Source of the DNA: Planctomycetota bacterium
GTDB taxonomy: Bacteria; Planctomycetota; Planctomycetia; Pirellulales; UBA1268
NCBI GenBank assembly: GCA_003669605.1
Contig: QWOP01000007.1
Location: forward strand, 1 to 39,489
Direction: 5' to 3'
DNA: 39,489 bases
In this document: piece after piece, positions 24,061-33,370 of the stretch
How the letters are laid out: the number at the start of each line of letters is the position of its first letter
Position numbering within the stretch: position 1 is the stretch's first letter
Notes under the pieces: generated by a model
The model's database searches: none
What the model was told of the DNA's origin: nothing
The model's input: the letters and a program-made list of their open reading frames with translations, nothing else
Position numbers and translations under genes: made by a program

Positions 24061-27000
24061 ATGGCGCACATGGCCCGAGGGAACATCGATCGAGGCCGGA
24101 AATCGCCGTCACCATCCGCTCCAGGGCTGCCAGACGTGATGCCAGCCTCCCCCGCCGCGGCGGGCGCCGCTGAGGGCACCGCAGTCTGCCGGATCCACTG
24201 GATCGACTCCCAACAAGGGATTCTCCCCTCTGCCGCTGCGTGGCTCCTCGGCGAGATTCCACCCGGTCCGACCGCCGATCTGTCAGGGTTTACCGTGGTC
24301 GTTCCCGGCCGCGCCGCCGGCCATCGCCTCCTTGAGCTCCTCATCGACAAGGCCGCCTCGGACGGCAGGCGGATCGTTCCTCCCACCACTGTGACGCTCG
24401 GCACGCTCCCCGAAGAACTCTACGAACCGGCCCGTCCGCTTGCCGACACCACCACCGAAACTCTCTGCTGGATGGCGGCGATCGATTCCGCGGCACCGCG
24501 TGACCGGCGGCTGATTGTGCCGGGAGTCGCCGGCGCTCGCTTGGGCGCGGATGACGACGGCATGCTGACTGACGAGGAAACCGTTTCTGGGGAGGGGCCA
24601 CCCTCCGGTGGTTCTCAGTCGGCGGGACGGATGTTCGACGCCGCGCGGATGCTTGTCGGCATGCACCGGGAGTTGGCCGCCAACACCCTCTCTTTCAAGG
24701 ATGTGACCAGCGCCGCCGACGACGCTCTTCCCGGATTCGGCGACCACGCCCGCTGGGAGGCACTCTCCCGGCTCGAGGAGGCATATCTGCGGAACGTCGA
24801 TGGTGTCGGCTGCTGGGACCGGCAGACGGCCCGGAGGGTGGCGGTTGAGCAGCGGGAGGTCGACTTCGATGGTCGGATCGTTCTCTTGGCCACGGTCGAC
24901 GTCGATCCGCTGCAGCGAAAAATGCTCTCCCAGGTGAACGGCCAGATCGATGCCTTGGTGGCACTGCCAGCCGGCATCGGGCCCGATCCGGAAGCCTGCT
25001 TTGACGATTTTGGATGTATCGTGCCCGACGCTTGGCGGGAGCGGCCGCTTCCGGTGCCACTGGAGCGGGTGGTGGTGGTCGACGACACCGATGCCCAGGC
25101 AGCTGCGGTGGTCGATTGGATTGGCAGCATGGCCGCTAGGCGGGCGGCCGACGAGATCACGGTCGCCGCCCCCGACGACTCAACTGTGCCGAGCCTGGAG
25201 CAGCGTTTGGCGACTGCCGGGTTGGTGGGCCGGTACGCGGCCGGTCGCACCATGCAGCGTTCCAGTCCCTGGCAACTTGTCCATGCGATTTTCGCTTGGC
25301 TCGATCGACGCGAGTTCGCCACGCTCGCCGATCTGCTCCGTTGTCCCGATTGCATCAGGCTGCTCTCCCGGCGGACCGGACAGGCAATGCCAGCAGCGGT
25401 CGCCGATCGGGTCGCCACCCGGCACCTCCCGCAGGCGATCGACCGCGATCATCTGGCGGCGGCGGCCGAGCGGCCTGACGATCGCCTTGAGAATTCCCTC
25501 TTCATCGAGATCCTCGACGCAGTCGATGCCTGGCTCGCGCCTCTTCAGGCCGCAGGAGCCGCCATCGATCGCGCTGTGAGCGTCTCTTCCGCCGATCGGC
25601 TGACGGCGACTGCTCGCAAAAAGCGGACCCGGACTGGCGCACGGGCCACTCCGGCAGCTCTCCCCGGCCACCCCACGCTCGCACCAGCGTGGGTGGCGGG
25701 CTTGCGGGCAGTCTGCAGCGCGGCGCTGGAAGGGGTGGAGATCGACCGTGACGCCGAAGGGAGCCGCGTCTTCGCCAGGGCGCTCGGTGCCCTGGGCGAA
25801 CAACTCGCCGACATGGAAACCATTCCCGATCGGCTCGCCGCCGCAGCCGGCTCCGGCGGACTGGTGCGGCTGCTGGTCTCCACATGGGGGCGATCGGGGA
25901 TCCCTCCGGCCCAGGAGTCGGAGGCGATCGACATCGTCGGCTGGCTGGAGGTGGCGCTCGATGACGCTCCGGCGCTGGCAATCACCAGTTGCATCGAGGG
26001 CTGTCTCCCCGGCAATGCCGGCCGCGACCCACTCCTTCCCGAGCCGCTCAGGCAAGCCCTGGGACTCGACAACGCCGCCCGGACAGCGGCCCGCGACGCC
26101 TGGATGCTGGCTGTCGCAGCCGTCCGGGAAGACTTGCTGGTGGTCGTGCCGCGGTGCCGTTCCGACGGCTCCCCGGCGATCCCCAGCCGACTCCTCTTCC
26201 GCCGCGATCCCGACGGGGTTGTCGCTGCCGCAAAGCGGCTCTTCGCCACACCGCACTCCCCTTCCTCTGCCGGGCCGCCGCCGGTGGTCGCGTCGCGATT
26301 GCTTGTGCCGGCGCCGACGGTGCTCGGCCCGGCATCGGGCGACCTATTCCCGGCGATGCGAGTCACCGAATTCCGCGACTATCTCACCTGCCCCTACCGC
26401 TACTGGCTCAAGCAGCGCCTCCGCCTCACGTCGGCCCACGACGACAGCTTAGAACTGGGCCCCGGCGATTTCGGGACCTTGATCCACGACTGCCTCGACA
26501 TTTTCGCCAAGGATCGCTCCATCGCCACCAGCGACGACGGCGATGCGATCGCCGATTGGCTTTCGGCTGCGCTCGATCGCATCGTCCACCATCGCTACGG
26601 ATCAGCCGCGGCCCCTGCCGTTGCAGTGCAGGCAGAACTGGCCCGGCGTCGGCTCCGGGAGTTTGCCCGCGTGCAGGCGAATCGAACCAGCGAGGGTTGG
26701 ACGATCCACTCCACCGAGAAGGTGGTGCGTTCGCAGGCGTTTGTGGTCGATGGCATCCCAGTGGAACTCTCCGGACGCATCGACCGCATCGACCGCCATG
26801 AGGCCCACGACCAGTGGGAGGTGCTCGACTACAAGACATCGGCCAAAGGGAAAACACCAGAGAAAACCCACCGCACCGCCCGCGGTTGGATCGATCTCCA
26901 ACTCCCGCTCTACCGCCATCTGCTCACCGAGGTCGAGGGGATGCCGGTGGTCGATCTGGCCGATTCCTCGATGGTCCGGGTGGGCTACTTCAACGTGCCG

Positions 27001-27216
27001 GCCAAAGTCGAGGAGATCCGCATCGTGACGGCAGACTGGAGCGATTCGGACTATGCCGATGCCGACGAGGCGGCCCGGCAGGTCGTCCGCAACGTCCGCC
27101 AGGGACTTTTCTGGCCACCAAATCCTGCTGCTGCCGGATCATTCCCCGAGTTCGACGGCATCTGCCAAACGCACGCCATCCGCGATGATGACGATGCCGA
27201 AGGGGAGGCTCTATGA
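24061..27216 (+). CDS. addB: AddB-like inactivated helicase/nuclease subunit (PD-(D/E)XK)
   Basis: About 1051 residues if starting at ATG 24061; ATG 24139 is an alternative and a TTG lies at 24010. It belongs with the AddAB double-strand-break processing complex. N-terminal segments resemble a degenerate helicase: GFTVVVPGRAAGHRLLELL lacks a working Walker A. The C-terminus is a RecB-type nuclease: MRVTEFRDYLTCPYRYWLK (about 765), GTLIHDCLDIF (803), LSGRIDRIDRHE and WEVLDYKTSAKG (about 920) and DLQLPLYRHL. Only one Cys precedes PYRYW and a single Cys (GICQTH) lies near the end, so the four-cysteine iron-sulfur staple of Bacillus AddB appears absent. It overlaps addA by ATGA, with a strong AGGGGAGG ribosome-binding site for addA at 27201-27208. 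Confidence 0.85.
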   Translation: MAHMARGNIDRGRKSPSPSAPGLPDVMPASPAAAGAAEGTAVCRIHWIDSQQGILPSAAAWLLGEIPPGPTADLSGFTVVVPGRAAGHRLLELLIDKAASDGRRIVPPTTVTLGTLPEELYEPARPLADTTTETLCWMAAIDSAAPRDRRLIVPGVAGARLGADDDGMLTDEETVSGEGPPSGGSQSAGRMFDAARMLVGMHRELAANTLSFKDVTSAADDALPGFGDHARWEALSRLEEAYLRNVDGVGCWDRQTARRVAVEQREVDFDGRIVLLATVDVDPLQRKMLSQVNGQIDALVALPAGIGPDPEACFDDFGCIVPDAWRERPLPVPLERVVVVDDTDAQAAAVVDWIGSMAARRAADEITVAAPDDSTVPSLEQRLATAGLVGRYAAGRTMQRSSPWQLVHAIFAWLDRREFATLADLLRCPDCIRLLSRRTGQAMPAAVADRVATRHLPQAIDRDHLAAAAERPDDRLENSLFIEILDAVDAWLAPLQAAGAAIDRAVSVSSADRLTATARKKRTRTGARATPAALPGHPTLAPAWVAGLRAVCSAALEGVEIDRDAEGSRVFARALGALGEQLADMETIPDRLAAAAGSGGLVRLLVSTWGRSGIPPAQESEAIDIVGWLEVALDDAPALAITSCIEGCLPGNAGRDPLLPEPLRQALGLDNAARTAARDAWMLAVAAVREDLLVVVPRCRSDGSPAIPSRLLFRRDPDGVVAAAKRLFATPHSPSSAGPPPVVASRLLVPAPTVLGPASGDLFPAMRVTEFRDYLTCPYRYWLKQRLRLTSAHDDSLELGPGDFGTLIHDCLDIFAKDRSIATSDDGDAIADWLSAALDRIVHHRYGSAAAPAVAVQAELARRRLREFARVQANRTSEGWTIHSTEKVVRSQAFVVDGIPVELSGRIDRIDRHEAHDQWEVLDYKTSAKGKTPEKTHRTARGWIDLQLPLYRHLLTEVEGMPVVDLADSSMVRVGYFNVPAKVEEIRIVTADWSDSDYADADEAARQVVRNVRQGLFWPPNPAAAGSFPEFDGICQTHAIRDDDDAEGEAL

Positions 27217-30200
27217 ACGATTCTCGCCGCACAGCCGCTGGTTCGGGGAAGAAGAGCAAGGACCAGGCACCGTCATCACCGACCGTGTCCGGCGTGCCAC
27301 CGGCCAGCCGGCCGCTCGAACCGTTCGTCCTCGTGCGGGCCAGCGCCGGCACCGGCAAGACCCACGCCCTCTCCACGCGGATGATCCGGATCCTCGCCGA
27401 CGGCGCAGAGGTCGACGACATCTTCGCCGCCACGTTTGCCCGCAAGGCCGCCGGCGAGATCCTCACTCGTGTCCTCGACCGGTTGGCGGCAGCGGCCGAT
27501 TCAGAAGGCCACGAGACCCAGGCTCTGGCCACGGCGATCGACCGCCCGGCCGCCAAGGCGGCATTTTTCCGTGATCTGCTGGTGCGGGTCACCGGTCAAC
27601 TCGACAGGCTCTCCGTCGGCACGCTCGACAGTTTCTTCGTCACCTGCGCTGATGCTGCGCGCTTCGAATTAGGATTACCGCCGGGGTGGTCGATCGGCAG
27701 CCAGGCTGACCTCACCGTGCAACGACGGCGGGCGATCCACCGCACGATTGCCGATGCGATCGCTGACGGTGGGCCGTCGGCCCGGGCCGGCAACAGCACA
27801 GACTCACCGGCCCTGATCCTCGCCAACTTGATGGTGCAACTTTCCGGCGGCACGACCACGACGGGGCTGGAGGAGGCGATCGAGGGGATCGTCGCCGATC
27901 TGGCTGAAATCCACCGCGACACCGAAGCAGAGGCGTGGGACTGGCTCACGGTGCCCCGGCCGCCGTCGGACGACGCGATCACGGCGGCGAGGCAGACGCT
28001 TGCCCTGCACGAATACAGCGACAAGCGTTTCAAAAGCGCCAGCGACACGACACTTGAGGCCCTGGCAAGTTGTGATTTTCAGACGCTGCTCTCTAAGGGA
28101 ATGATTCCCAAACTGCTTGCCGGCGAGACCCGCTACTACAACAAGCCAATCGACCCGGAGGTGGAAGCGGCCCTGCGAACGATTATCGACTTGGCCAAGA
28201 CGATGATCCTCCACCGCGCCAAAGCGCAGACCAGGGCGATCCGCGATCTGCTCGATCACTATGGAGCCACCTCCGACCGCCTGCTCTCTAGCGACGGCAT
28301 GGTGTCGTTCAACGACGTCACGCGTCTGGTGGCCACCGCTGCTGGCGACGGCACCCTCGACTCGGCCCGATGGCGCGGCATCCGCTTCGCGAAGCATCTC
28401 CTTCTCGACGAATTCCAAGACACCGCTCCCACACAGTGGCGGGTGCTTGAGCGACTCGCAGAGCATGCGATCACGGCGTCGGGGTCGTTCTTCGCGGTCG
28501 GTGATCGGAAGCAGGCGATCTACGGCTGGCGCGGGGGTGAGGCCGATCTGATTGATGCCCTGCCTGGATTCTTCGCCGCCGGACCGCGGCCGCTGAAGTC
28601 ACAGGTTTTGTCAGCCAGTTACCGCTCCAGCCCTGCGGTGCTGGAGGGGGTCAACCGGGTGTTTGAGCGGATCTCAACCGCTGAGCCACTCGCCGATTTC
28701 GGGAGCGTGGCTGCCGATTGGAGCCGTCACTTTCCCCGGCACGAGGCCGCAGCGGCGCGGCAGGATCTTCCGGGTTGGGTGCGGCTTCGCACCTGCCGAG
28801 CCGCGGAGGAGGGGGAAAAGGCTGCCGATGTGTTGCTGGCAGCGGTGGCGCTGCGCGCAGCGGCGCTCTCCCGGGCCAATCCGGGCAGCACGGTGGGCGT
28901 CCTCGTGCGGACCAACAAAGCGGCCGAACGGGTGATCGCCAAACTTAAGGCCGACGGTGTCATCGCCAGCGCCGAGGGGGGCCAACCACTCGCCGATTCG
29001 CCGGCAGTTGAGTTGCTCCTTTCGGTGCTTCATCTGGTCGATCATCCCTCCGATTCCATTGCTCGCTTCCACGTTGGCACTTCCCCGCTGGCGGGGGCGC
29101 TCGGGCTGTCAGCCACCAGTTCGGTGGAAAAAGATCCGCCCCCGGAATTCGTGACGGTGCTCGATTCTCTTCGCCGCGAATTGATCGATAGCGGCTATGG
29201 TCCTGTCCTGGCGCGCCTCACCGAGACGCTCGCGGCCTGCGGCTCGCAGCGTGACCGGCGACGGCTGGAGCAGTTCATCGCTGCGGCGCGGGAATGGGAC
29301 ATGCAGGGGGGAGGATCGCGCGAGGGCCTGTCGCGCACCGAGCCGTTTGTCATCCATTGCCGAACGGTGAACGTTGCCGATCCGGTGCTCTCGCCGATCC
29401 GGGTGATGACGATCCATAAGGCGAAGGGCTTGGAGTTTGATCTCGTCGTCCTCACCGATCTCGATCGCAAGCTCGTTCCCCGCCCGCCACGGGTGGTGGT
29501 CGACCGCAGCCGGCCGGGATCGCCCGCTCCTCTGGGCAGTCCGCTCGATCCGATCCGTCGCGTGCTCGTGCATGTCACCAAGGACTGCTGGCCGTTGCTC
29601 CCGGACGACTGGCGGGAATTGTGCGAGGCGGCGAGCCATCCGGTGATCCGCGAAGCGATCGCCACGCTCTATGTAGGGCTCACGCGTGCAGCGCAGGGCC
29701 TGGAGATCCTCATCCAGCCGGCGAGCACCAAGGAACGAAACATCCCTCGGACGCTCGCCGGCGTGATCCGTGCCACACTTCCCGAAACCCCCGACGCGCC
29801 GGCCGACAGCATGCTTCACGCTGTTGGCCATCGCGCCGACCCGGCTCTCGACTCCCTTCCGAATGCACGCTCAACCACGGCCACCACAGCGGCAGCGCCT
29901 CCAGTCTCCGACGAGACGTCACCCGACAGACTCCCCAGGGCTTCCGGCGGCATCGTCCTCAAGTCGCTGCCGGGGGGGCGGCGGCGGCGGGCTCGTCCCT
30001 TGCGAACACCGTCATCGACGGAGGGGAGCCGAACCGTGACCGCATCTTCCTTGCTCACCCCGGGAACGCGGGCGGCCCGGAGCGTCGGCACGCTGCTCCA
30101 TGCCTGGATCGAGCAGTGGGGTTGGCCGGCAACGGCGCCGGAAGACGCTGTGCTGCGCCGCTTGGCATCCAGAGAGCCACTGCTGGCAAGCCAGGTCGAC

Positions 30201-30671
30201 AGCCTTCTTGCCGATTTCCGGCGGATGTGTGGGGAACGGCGTGTGGCAGCCCTGCTTGCCGAACCGCCGCAGGAATTGCCCGCCCGATTCGTCTCTCCAA
30301 ATCACCCAGTCCTTCACCCAGCCAATCTCCCCGCTGGTCCCGCGGTGCCCCAACTGCAACGTGAGTGCGCTTTCGCTCTCGATGACGGGCAGGGGACGCT
30401 TTTGGGGGTCATGGACAGGCTCGTGGTCTGGACGCGGGATGGCAAAGCGGTGGCGGCGGAGGTGATCGATTTTAAATTTGACGGCATGGGAACGGCGGAG
30501 GGGGCCGACGAGCAGAGAAAAATCCTCGCTGCAAAGACGGCGTTCTACACACCGCAACTCCAGGCCTACCGCACTGCAGTGGCCACCCTCCATGATCTGC
30601 CCCTCGCACGAGTCTCGTGCGAATTGGTGTTCATGCGTTCCGGCGACGTGGTGCCGGTGGGGGAAAAATAG
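27213..30671 (+). CDS. addA: AddA-like UvrD/RecB-family helicase-nuclease
   Basis: 1152 residues from ATG 27213. SF1A helicase motifs are complete: Walker A RASAGTGKTHALS (43-50), ATFARKAAGEIL, DEFQDTAPTQW, VGDRKQAIYGWRGGE, SYRSSPAVLEGVNRVF, MTIHKAKGLEFDLVVLTDLD and LYVGLTRAAQGLEIL. A RecB-type nuclease domain follows: GTLLHAWIEQ (about 958), LGVMDRLVVW (1064), VIDFKFD (1083), and YTPQLQAYR (1110). The Asp/Asp/Lys/Gln set of an active nuclease is therefore present. With the AddB-like partner it should unwind and resect double-strand breaks for RecA loading. No recD gene is adjacent, supporting AddAB rather than RecBCD. The gene ends just before a tRNA on the other strand. Confidence 0.92.
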   Translation: MNDSRRTAAGSGKKSKDQAPSSPTVSGVPPASRPLEPFVLVRASAGTGKTHALSTRMIRILADGAEVDDIFAATFARKAAGEILTRVLDRLAAAADSEGHETQALATAIDRPAAKAAFFRDLLVRVTGQLDRLSVGTLDSFFVTCADAARFELGLPPGWSIGSQADLTVQRRRAIHRTIADAIADGGPSARAGNSTDSPALILANLMVQLSGGTTTTGLEEAIEGIVADLAEIHRDTEAEAWDWLTVPRPPSDDAITAARQTLALHEYSDKRFKSASDTTLEALASCDFQTLLSKGMIPKLLAGETRYYNKPIDPEVEAALRTIIDLAKTMILHRAKAQTRAIRDLLDHYGATSDRLLSSDGMVSFNDVTRLVATAAGDGTLDSARWRGIRFAKHLLLDEFQDTAPTQWRVLERLAEHAITASGSFFAVGDRKQAIYGWRGGEADLIDALPGFFAAGPRPLKSQVLSASYRSSPAVLEGVNRVFERISTAEPLADFGSVAADWSRHFPRHEAAAARQDLPGWVRLRTCRAAEEGEKAADVLLAAVALRAAALSRANPGSTVGVLVRTNKAAERVIAKLKADGVIASAEGGQPLADSPAVELLLSVLHLVDHPSDSIARFHVGTSPLAGALGLSATSSVEKDPPPEFVTVLDSLRRELIDSGYGPVLARLTETLAACGSQRDRRRLEQFIAAAREWDMQGGGSREGLSRTEPFVIHCRTVNVADPVLSPIRVMTIHKAKGLEFDLVVLTDLDRKLVPRPPRVVVDRSRPGSPAPLGSPLDPIRRVLVHVTKDCWPLLPDDWRELCEAASHPVIREAIATLYVGLTRAAQGLEILIQPASTKERNIPRTLAGVIRATLPETPDAPADSMLHAVGHRADPALDSLPNARSTTATTAAAPPVSDETSPDRLPRASGGIVLKSLPGGRRRRARPLRTPSSTEGSRTVTASSLLTPGTRAARSVGTLLHAWIEQWGWPATAPEDAVLRRLASREPLLASQVDSLLADFRRMCGERRVAALLAEPPQELPARFVSPNHPVLHPANLPAGPAVPQLQRECAFALDDGQGTLLGVMDRLVVWTRDGKAVAAEVIDFKFDGMGTAEGADEQRKILAAKTAFYTPQLQAYRTAVATLHDLPLARVSCELVFMRSGDVVPVGEK

Positions 30672-30675
30672 CCGC

Positions 30676-30703
30676 GGGCTGTCCAAGCCGTGGCAAACAG
30701 CCC
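30676..30703 (+). terminator. Candidate 3' stem-loop after addA
   Basis: GGGCTGT and ACAGCCC form a 7-bp stem around a loop with an inner GCC/GGC pair, 5 bp after the addA stop. No T-run follows, so termination would have to be Rho-dependent or the hairpin serves only mRNA stability. Confidence 0.3.
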
Positions 30704-30787
30704 TGAGCGCACGGGGCAAGCGCGGGCCAGAGTCAGCCCGGCAGCAATCGACCGCAGAAAACCCGCGGCGGACGCACAAAAACAAAG

Positions 30788-30870
30788 CGGAGGGCATGGG
30801 ATTCGAACCCACAATCCATCTCTGGACATCTGATTTCGAGTCAGACCGCTGGCCAATTCGCTTACCCTCC
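30788..30870 (-). tRNA. tRNA-Ser (anticodon CGA)
   Basis: Read on the minus strand, a cloverleaf is clear. The acceptor GGAGGGT pairs with GCCCTCC, the anticodon stem is TCTGA/TCAGA, and the loop CTCGAAA has anticodon CGA at 30838-30836. A class II variable arm (TCCA-GAGA-TGGA) and a T arm with GGGTTCGAATCCCA follow. The length without CCA is 83 nt; CCA is not encoded. The long variable arm fits serine. It reads UCG codons. It lies between addA (opposite strand) and the polyketide-like operon. Confidence 0.95.
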
Positions 30871-30966
30871 GAACAAGCCTCCTCCAATGTAGAACAACTT
30901 CGGCAAACGCTCAAGTTCGCCCGCACAACCGGCACCGGTCAATCGATGGCGACCCCCGAGGCCTTG

Positions 30967-32523
30967 TCAGGGGGCCCCCATGCCAGCAGCGACGTGAACT
31001 GATTCTACCCCACCTCTCGAGACCACGCCCGAGGGCCAAGCCGGCAGACGATCGAGGACGGAGATCGCGTCGGCACGATCGGCCGCCGCATCGGCCTCGA
31101 CGACCAACGCCCCGCGGTCGGCGAGGGCCGCCGACGTTTCGATCCCGTCGAGAATCCGCTGGAGATTCTCCGCAGACACGACGACCACCGGCTCCGACAA
31201 CGACGGCAGCCCGACGTGCAGCGACACTGCCCTCCCCGTCTCCACGCCAAGCGTCCACTGCCCTCCGCCACCACCACTGGCGGAAAGCCCGATCACTCGA
31301 CCTGCCGCAGCCGTCCAGGCGGCCTCACCAAGACGCTCAAAAAGCCTCTCGCGGGCCGATGTCGTCCGCATCATCCGCTCGGGCTGTGGCCAACGGAAGC
31401 GATTGTCGATCGCAAACCGGCACAGCCGGCGGATGGTTTCATCGTCGAGCTCCGGCGCGGGGAGGTCGGGAACGGCGGCGGTCGTCTGCGCGCTATCAAA
31501 CCGGGGGTCATCGCTCCAATAGGCCCGGTAGACATGCATCTGATCTTCAAAGAGCCGCGCCAGCACCATGGGATCGAAATGAGCGGCGGCCTTCCCCGGG
31601 CCGGCGGCGGCCCGCTCGGCAGCCAGTTCCTTGGCCATCTCCACCACCAGCGTCTCGAAAACGCGGCACAGCGTTGCCACCGAGGTCGGGCGGGTGGAGG
31701 TGATGTGGTAGGTGCGGCCGTGGAGCGACTTATCACCGATGATCCGGGCCATCACCGCCGACACCCAGTCGACAGGCACGAGATTCTTGACTTCCGCGCC
31801 GCTCATGCCGAGGACCTCGAGCAGCGACCCCGATTCCAGCGACGCCTCCATGAACGCCTCCACAAACGGCTGCACAATCCGCAGCGGTTTGTAGAAGCCG
31901 TGAAAGGTGTTGGTGAACCCTGTCACCAAATCGCCAACGATGATACTCGGCCGGTGAACCGTGCAGACATCGAGGAACGGAGCGGAGACCGCTGCCTTCT
32001 CTGAGGCGATCTTGCTCCGCTCGTAGTCATTGCCAGGCGTCTGGCCAACGTCGAGCTCGCCCTCGAGAATCCGCCCGCGGCGCGTTCCGCAGACATACGC
32101 GCTCGACACGTGATGGAAGCGTCGGATTCCATGATTGCGGCACAGTTCGAGGACATGCGCCGTTCCGTTGACGTTGCTGTTCCAGGGTTCGCCGTCGCTC
32201 TCCCGCATCTGGAAGGAGAGGCTGGCTGCAGAATGCACGACCTCCGTGACGTGGCGCCCCACCCAGGCGGCGGCCGCCGCAGACAATCCCAGACCGGGGA
32301 GAGTGATATCCCCTTCCAGGACCACCGGGCAGGAAACGGTGACGCCGGCGACACCCCGCCAGTCGTCAAGAATCTCGTCGACACGCCTGGCCGCTCCGGC
32401 TGTCTTTGAACCACGCACAAGCACCGCGATGCGGCGGCCCGTCGCGGCCAAGTCGCGGAGGAGTGACCGGCCAAGCAACCCGGTCGCACCGGTGAGCAGG
32501 AGGTAGGAGTCCTCGACGGTCAT
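30967..32523 (-). CDS. Thioester-reductase-like SDR with C-terminal extension
   Basis: 518 residues from ATG 32523. An extended SDR of the NAD_binding_4 / fatty-acyl-reductase type: cofactor motif TGATGLLG at 11-18, GDITLPGLGL, VVHSAASLSFQ, Asn-rich NVNGTAHVLELC, HHVSSAYVCGT and the catalytic Tyr167-x3-Lys171 (NDYERSK). It contains HRPSIIVGD and a VPVDWVS substrate loop. It may release an acyl chain from ACP/CoA as aldehyde or alcohol, as HetM/HglB do in heterocyst glycolipid synthesis. Residues about 400-518 are an extension with WTLGVETGRAVSLHVG and VVSAENLQRILDG, loosely like an SCP2 lipid-binding domain. It is last gene of the polyketide-like group, 51 bp after the FabL-like gene. Confidence 0.85.
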   Translation of the reverse strand: MTVEDSYLLLTGATGLLGRSLLRDLAATGRRIAVLVRGSKTAGAARRVDEILDDWRGVAGVTVSCPVVLEGDITLPGLGLSAAAAAWVGRHVTEVVHSAASLSFQMRESDGEPWNSNVNGTAHVLELCRNHGIRRFHHVSSAYVCGTRRGRILEGELDVGQTPGNDYERSKIASEKAAVSAPFLDVCTVHRPSIIVGDLVTGFTNTFHGFYKPLRIVQPFVEAFMEASLESGSLLEVLGMSGAEVKNLVPVDWVSAVMARIIGDKSLHGRTYHITSTRPTSVATLCRVFETLVVEMAKELAAERAAAGPGKAAAHFDPMVLARLFEDQMHVYRAYWSDDPRFDSAQTTAAVPDLPAPELDDETIRRLCRFAIDNRFRWPQPERMMRTTSARERLFERLGEAAWTAAAGRVIGLSASGGGGGQWTLGVETGRAVSLHVGLPSLSEPVVVVSAENLQRILDGIETSAALADRGALVVEADAAADRADAISVLDRLPAWPSGVVSRGGVESVHVAAGMGAP

Positions 32524-32574
32524 GGGCAGCGATCCTGATCGGTAAAAGGGAGAAAGGGAAGCGAGATATCAATC

Positions 32575-33339
32575 TCAGATATGGATCGCGGCGCCGCCAT
32601 CGACGACGAGGGTCTGACCTTGGACGAGGTCGGAGAGCGCACTCGAAAGAAAGAGCACGGCGTCGGCGACATCGCTGGCCTCGAGTTGCCGCTGGCCGAC
32701 CATCGTCTTGCTCGTACGACCGGCGAACATCATGTCGGCACCGGGGAGACGGCGGGTGGAGTCGGTATCGACAAGCCCAGCCTCGACGACGTTGACGTTG
32801 ACGCCGCGATCGCCGAGTTCAAGGGCCCAATGCCGCGCAAGCGCCGTCAGTGCCGCCTTCGATCCCCCGATCAGTCCATACATCGGCAGGGCCATGTGCG
32901 TGCCATGACTGGAGAGGACCACCACCTTGCCGCGGTCGCTTCCCGATTCCAGCAGCGGCGCCGCCGCCTTGAGAAGGTGCACGAGCGACAGGACGTTGGT
33001 GTGCATGGCGGCGTCGAAGTGCCGCTGCGACGTGGCGGAGAGTGGCCGGAAGCCGCCGGTGGCGGCATTGTGAACGAGAATATCGAGCTGTCCAAACTGC
33101 TCCCGAACAAAACTGATCATGTCCTCCACATCTTCTTCCTCGCCGACGTCCGCCCGTACGCAGGCCACGCGCCGTCCCATGGCGGCGATCTCGGCTGCCA
33201 CTCCATCGGCCTCGCGGCCGCTGGTCACGTAGTTGATCACGATATCGGCCCCGGCCTGGGCCATCCGCAGCGCGCAGGCTCGACCGATTCCCCGGCTGCT
33301 GCCGGTGATCAAGGCCACTTTTCCACTCAGATCGATCAT
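32575..33339 (-). CDS. FabL-like enoyl-ACP reductase (SDR)
   Basis: 254 residues from ATG 33339, with a GGAG-containing site upstream. A classical Rossmann SDR: TGSSRGIG (12-19), NNA-type NAATGG (91-96), SSHGTHM (143-149). The catalytic spacing is Tyr154-GLIGGS-Lys161, i.e. Y-x6-K. This is the signature of FabI/FabL enoyl reductases and not the Y-x3-K of FabG ketoreductases. Overall wording (INYVTSGREADGVAAEIAAMG, DTDSTRRLPGADMMF, QGQTLVVDGGAAIHI) follows Bacillus FabL closely. It would reduce the enoyl made by the DH of the synthase, which has no ER domain visible. It lies 31 bp after the FkbM gene. Confidence 0.88.
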   Translation of the reverse strand: MIDLSGKVALITGSSRGIGRACALRMAQAGADIVINYVTSGREADGVAAEIAAMGRRVACVRADVGEEEDVEDMISFVREQFGQLDILVHNAATGGFRPLSATSQRHFDAAMHTNVLSLVHLLKAAAPLLESGSDRGKVVVLSSHGTHMALPMYGLIGGSKAALTALARHWALELGDRGVNVNVVEAGLVDTDSTRRLPGADMMFAGRTSKTMVGQRQLEASDVADAVLFLSSALSDLVQGQTLVVDGGAAIHI

Positions 33340-33370
33340 CGCACGCTACTCCGGGGTTGATGCAGTGGTT

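Noticed and set aside
23891-24262. N-terminal extension of the propeller/glycosidase gene to 24262
   Set aside because: The 124 extra residues overlap the AddB-like coding region on the other strand and precede a clean signal peptide.
30788-30870. tRNA-Ser as an integration site for a genomic island carrying the polyketide-like operon
   Set aside because: Islands normally insert at the 3' end of a tRNA; here the operon lies at the 5' side. No integrase, no repeated tRNA 3' end and no composition shift were seen.
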